A stretch of 64,000 bases of DNA from the NCBI RefSeq assembly GCF_014323605.1, contig NZ_SCMB01000004.1, positions 182,847 through 246,846 on the forward strand. Reading direction: 5' to 3'. Source of the DNA: Lactobacillus kimbladii (lineage in GTDB: Bacteria > Bacillota > Bacilli > Lactobacillales > Lactobacillaceae). How positions within the stretch are numbered: position 1 is the first letter of the stretch; each line of letters begins with the position of its first letter. Below are positions 62,283 through 64,000 of the stretch, in pieces. The position numbers and the translations under genes are program-made. A model generated the notes under the pieces. That model was not told where the DNA came from. It did not search any database and saw only the letters and a list, made by a program, of their open reading frames with translations.

Positions 62283-63590
62283 ATGCTGGATATAAAGGTG
62301 ATTCGCGAGAATCTTGATTGGGCCAAGGATAAGCTTGGCAGACGTGGCATTAAGCCGGAAGAGCTTGATGAATTGGTTAAAATTGATGCCGATCGGCGTG
62401 AAGAATTGAACCGCAGTGAGCAGCTGAAAGCTGAACGCAATACAGTTTCAAAGAAAATTGCGGAAATTAAGAGAAATAAGGAAGACGCTTCTGCTGCTGT
62501 ACAAAAAATGCGTGCAGTTGGACAGGAAATTAAGGAACTTGATGATAAGGTTGCTGAATTGACTGAAAAGCAAGAATATATTTTGCTAAGACTGCCTAAT
62601 TTCCCAGACGATTCTGATCCAATTGGACCTGATGAAAGTTATAATGAAGAAGTTCGTAAGTGGCATGAACCAACAAAATTAACATTTAAGCCTAAGGCTC
62701 ACTGGGATATTGGTACTGATCTCGATATTTTGGATTGGGACAGAGGCGCTAAGGTTTCAGGTGCGCGTTTTGTGTATTATAAAGGTGCTGGTGCTTTACT
62801 TGAGCGAGCTGTTTTTAACTTCTTCTTAGATGAAAATACTAAAGAAGGCTACACTGAAATAATTCCGCCATATTTAGTTAACGATGAATCAATGCAGGGT
62901 ACGGGTCAATTTCCTAAATTCCGTGAAGATGTTTATACCATTGTTGATAACGACAATCCTGACAAGCCACGGGACTTAACTTTGATTCCTACTGCTGAAG
63001 TGCCTCTTGTTAACTATTTCCGTGATGAAATTATTCACGGTGATAAGCTGCCAATCAATGTAACTGCATTGTCTCCAGCATTTAGAAGTGAAGCTGGTTC
63101 AGCTGGTCGTGATACTCGCGGTCTGATTAGAATGCATGAATTTAGAAAAGTTGAAATGGTTAAAATTTGCAAACAGGAAGATTCTTGGGATGAATTAGAT
63201 AAATTGACTCATAATGCTGAGCACCTGTTACAAAAACTTGATTTGCCATACCACGTTGTAGCTTTGTCTACTGGGGATGCTAGTTTTACCAGTGCTAAAA
63301 CTTATGATTTGGAAGTTTGGATGCCGGCCCAAGACAAATACCGTGAAATTTCTAGTTGCTCTAACTGTACTGACTTTCAAGCTCGTCGCGCTCAAATTCG
63401 TTACCGTGATGAAGATGGCAAACTGCACTTGGCACATACTCTTAACGGCTCAGGTTTGGCAGTAGGCAGAACTGTGGCTGCAATTTTAGAAAACTATCAA
63501 AATGAAGATGGCACAGTTACCGTACCAGAAGTTTTGGTTCCTTATATGAATGGAATGACGAAGATTACTAAGGAAGAAACTCTGATTTAA
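62283..63590 (+). CDS. serS: Seryl-tRNA synthetase
   Basis: Class II synthetase of 435 aa that charges tRNA-Ser. N-terminal long coiled-coil arm (about residues 25-105, [18 protein letters not shown] region) that grips the tRNA long arm; catalytic core with motif 2 [20 protein letters not shown] and motif 3 [20 protein letters not shown] (each at the family position). The ATG at 62283 has GGAGG upstream and follows the T-box terminator. Confidence 0.97.
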   Translation: MLDIKVIRENLDWAKDKLGRRGIKPEELDELVKIDADRREELNRSEQLKAERNTVSKKIAEIKRNKEDASAAVQKMRAVGQEIKELDDKVAELTEKQEYILLRLPNFPDDSDPIGPDESYNEEVRKWHEPTKLTFKPKAHWDIGTDLDILDWDRGAKVSGARFVYYKGAGALLERAVFNFFLDENTKEGYTEIIPPYLVNDESMQGTGQFPKFREDVYTIVDNDNPDKPRDLTLIPTAEVPLVNYFRDEIIHGDKLPINVTALSPAFRSEAGSAGRDTRGLIRMHEFRKVEMVKICKQEDSWDELDKLTHNAEHLLQKLDLPYHVVALSTGDASFTSAKTYDLEVWMPAQDKYREISSCSNCTDFQARRAQIRYRDEDGKLHLAHTLNGSGLAVGRTVAAILENYQNEDGTVTVPEVLVPYMNGMTKITKEETLI

Positions 63591-63610
63591 TAAGTAGTAA
63601 TTCGTTATGA

Positions 63611-63646
63611 TTTCGCAGGTTGAATAAACTTGCGAAATTTTTTTGT
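63611..63646 (+). terminator. terminator of serS
   Basis: TTTCGCAGGTT / AACTTGCGAAA stem with a short loop and seven T. Confidence 0.88.
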
Positions 63647-63890
63647 AAAAATTTTGGTCAGTGTAAGTAGTAAATTTGACCGAATTACGAATAATTGGTT
63701 AATTGGTCTAGTCTAAAAAATAAAGAAGTGGGTCTAACAAGTATTAGTCAAAACTAATTTGAAAGCTATTTTACTTAAATAACGAACAAAATGATTAATT
63801 TGACGAATGAATACAAAAAGAGTAATGTATTACTTGTGTCTGAGCGAGTTACGACAAATAACAAGCTCAACATAAATCGAGCAAAAGCAG
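63647..63890. other. intergenic stretch before tandem promoters
   Basis: No gene seen. Direct-repeat-like A+T-rich DNA leading to two strong promoters; upstream activating A-tracts are plausible but not defined. Confidence 0.45.
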
Positions 63891-63919
63891 TTGACAAAAG
63901 CGAGCTGCTTTAGTAAGAT
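63891..63919 (+). promoter_or_regulatory. strong promoter P1, probable rRNA operon promoter
   Basis: TTGACA at 63891, 17-nt spacer, TAAGAT at 63914-63919. The sequence after the -35 (AAAGCG) recurs in P2, about 77 bp downstream. Confidence 0.75.
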
Positions 63920-63967
63920 AATAAACGCTGTCTGGCAAGACGGCGAAAAGGACTCAGAAAAAAGTGC

Positions 63968-63996
63968 TTGACAAAAGCGGCTGAATCTGGGAAAAT
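63968..63996 (+). promoter_or_regulatory. strong promoter P2, probable rRNA operon promoter
   Basis: TTGACA at 63968, 17-nt spacer, GAAAAT at 63991-63996, at the end of the window. Tandem promoters with a shared TTGACAAAAGCG start are typical upstream of rrn operons in lactobacilli; the 16S gene would lie just right of the window. Confidence 0.72.
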
Positions 63997-64000
63997 AAAA

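Noticed and set aside
1..64000. tRNA genes or intact insertion sequences
   Set aside because: None could be recognised by eye; only the IS3 remnant at 21.7-22.4 kb is supported.

Overview
The window is A+T-rich chromosomal DNA from a low-GC Gram-positive bacterium, almost certainly a member of the Lactobacillaceae and probably Lactobacillus in the strict sense. Support: strong AGGAGG-type ribosome sites, many PTS and ABC sugar or amino-acid uptake genes, D- and L-2-hydroxyacid dehydrogenases, a PepI-type prolyl iminopeptidase, DUF3290/DUF421 pairs, and a type II-A CRISPR-Cas locus of the lactobacillus kind. The species cannot be told from the sequence alone.

Layout. 1-3.6 kb: FMN riboswitch and riboflavin operon ribD-ribE-ribBA-ribH. 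3.7-15.7 kb: an MFS exporter; a galactitol-type PTS island (divergent Rpe-like epimerase; IIA, IIC, IIB, YjbQ-family protein, two SIS-domain isomerases, PRD/LicR-type regulator); a broken CofE-like gene; a D-2-hydroxyacid dehydrogenase; and a LacI-controlled allulose-6-P epimerase/RpiB pair. 15.7-20.1 kb: a PF04392-type (TrpXYZ-like) ABC transporter with two substrate-binding lipoproteins, each behind its own promoter, Tyr-rich leader peptide and multi-hairpin attenuator. 20.1-24.4 kb: a PTS EIID remnant, rpoN, an IS3 remnant, an aldo/keto reductase and an L-2-hydroxyacid dehydrogenase.

24.5-32.2 kb is a complete type II-A CRISPR-Cas system: cas9, an antisense tracrRNA gene, one ORF that fuses full-length Cas1 to full-length Cas2, csn2, and an array of 21 repeats and 20 spacers. 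32.2-36.5 kb holds accessory genes (MFS exporter, long-form ThyX, membrane glycosyltransferase). 36.9-42.2 kb: prolyl iminopeptidase, a small ORF, DUF3290/DUF421, a sirtuin-like protein lacking the expected catalytic residues, a DnaQ-like exonuclease and a membrane-anchored nuclease. 42.5-49.5 kb: a Ugp-type ABC importer with an embedded metallo-beta-lactamase-fold protein and two binding proteins. 49.6-57.1 kb: CorA-like transporter, beta-lactamase-fold protein, TetR/MMPL pair and a decayed ABC-F gene. 57.2-64 kb: zinc-ribbon membrane protein, ALDH, esterase, TVP38-family protein, GNAT, T-box-controlled serS, and tandem strong promoters at the right edge that look like the start of an rRNA operon.

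The two most noteworthy items are the Cas1-Cas2 single-chain fusion, with a seamless junction and a leftover internal ribosome site, and the duplicated promoter/leader-peptide/attenuator units of the ABC operon, whose alternative RNA pairings can be traced base by base and suggest control by tyrosine (aromatic amino-acid) supply.
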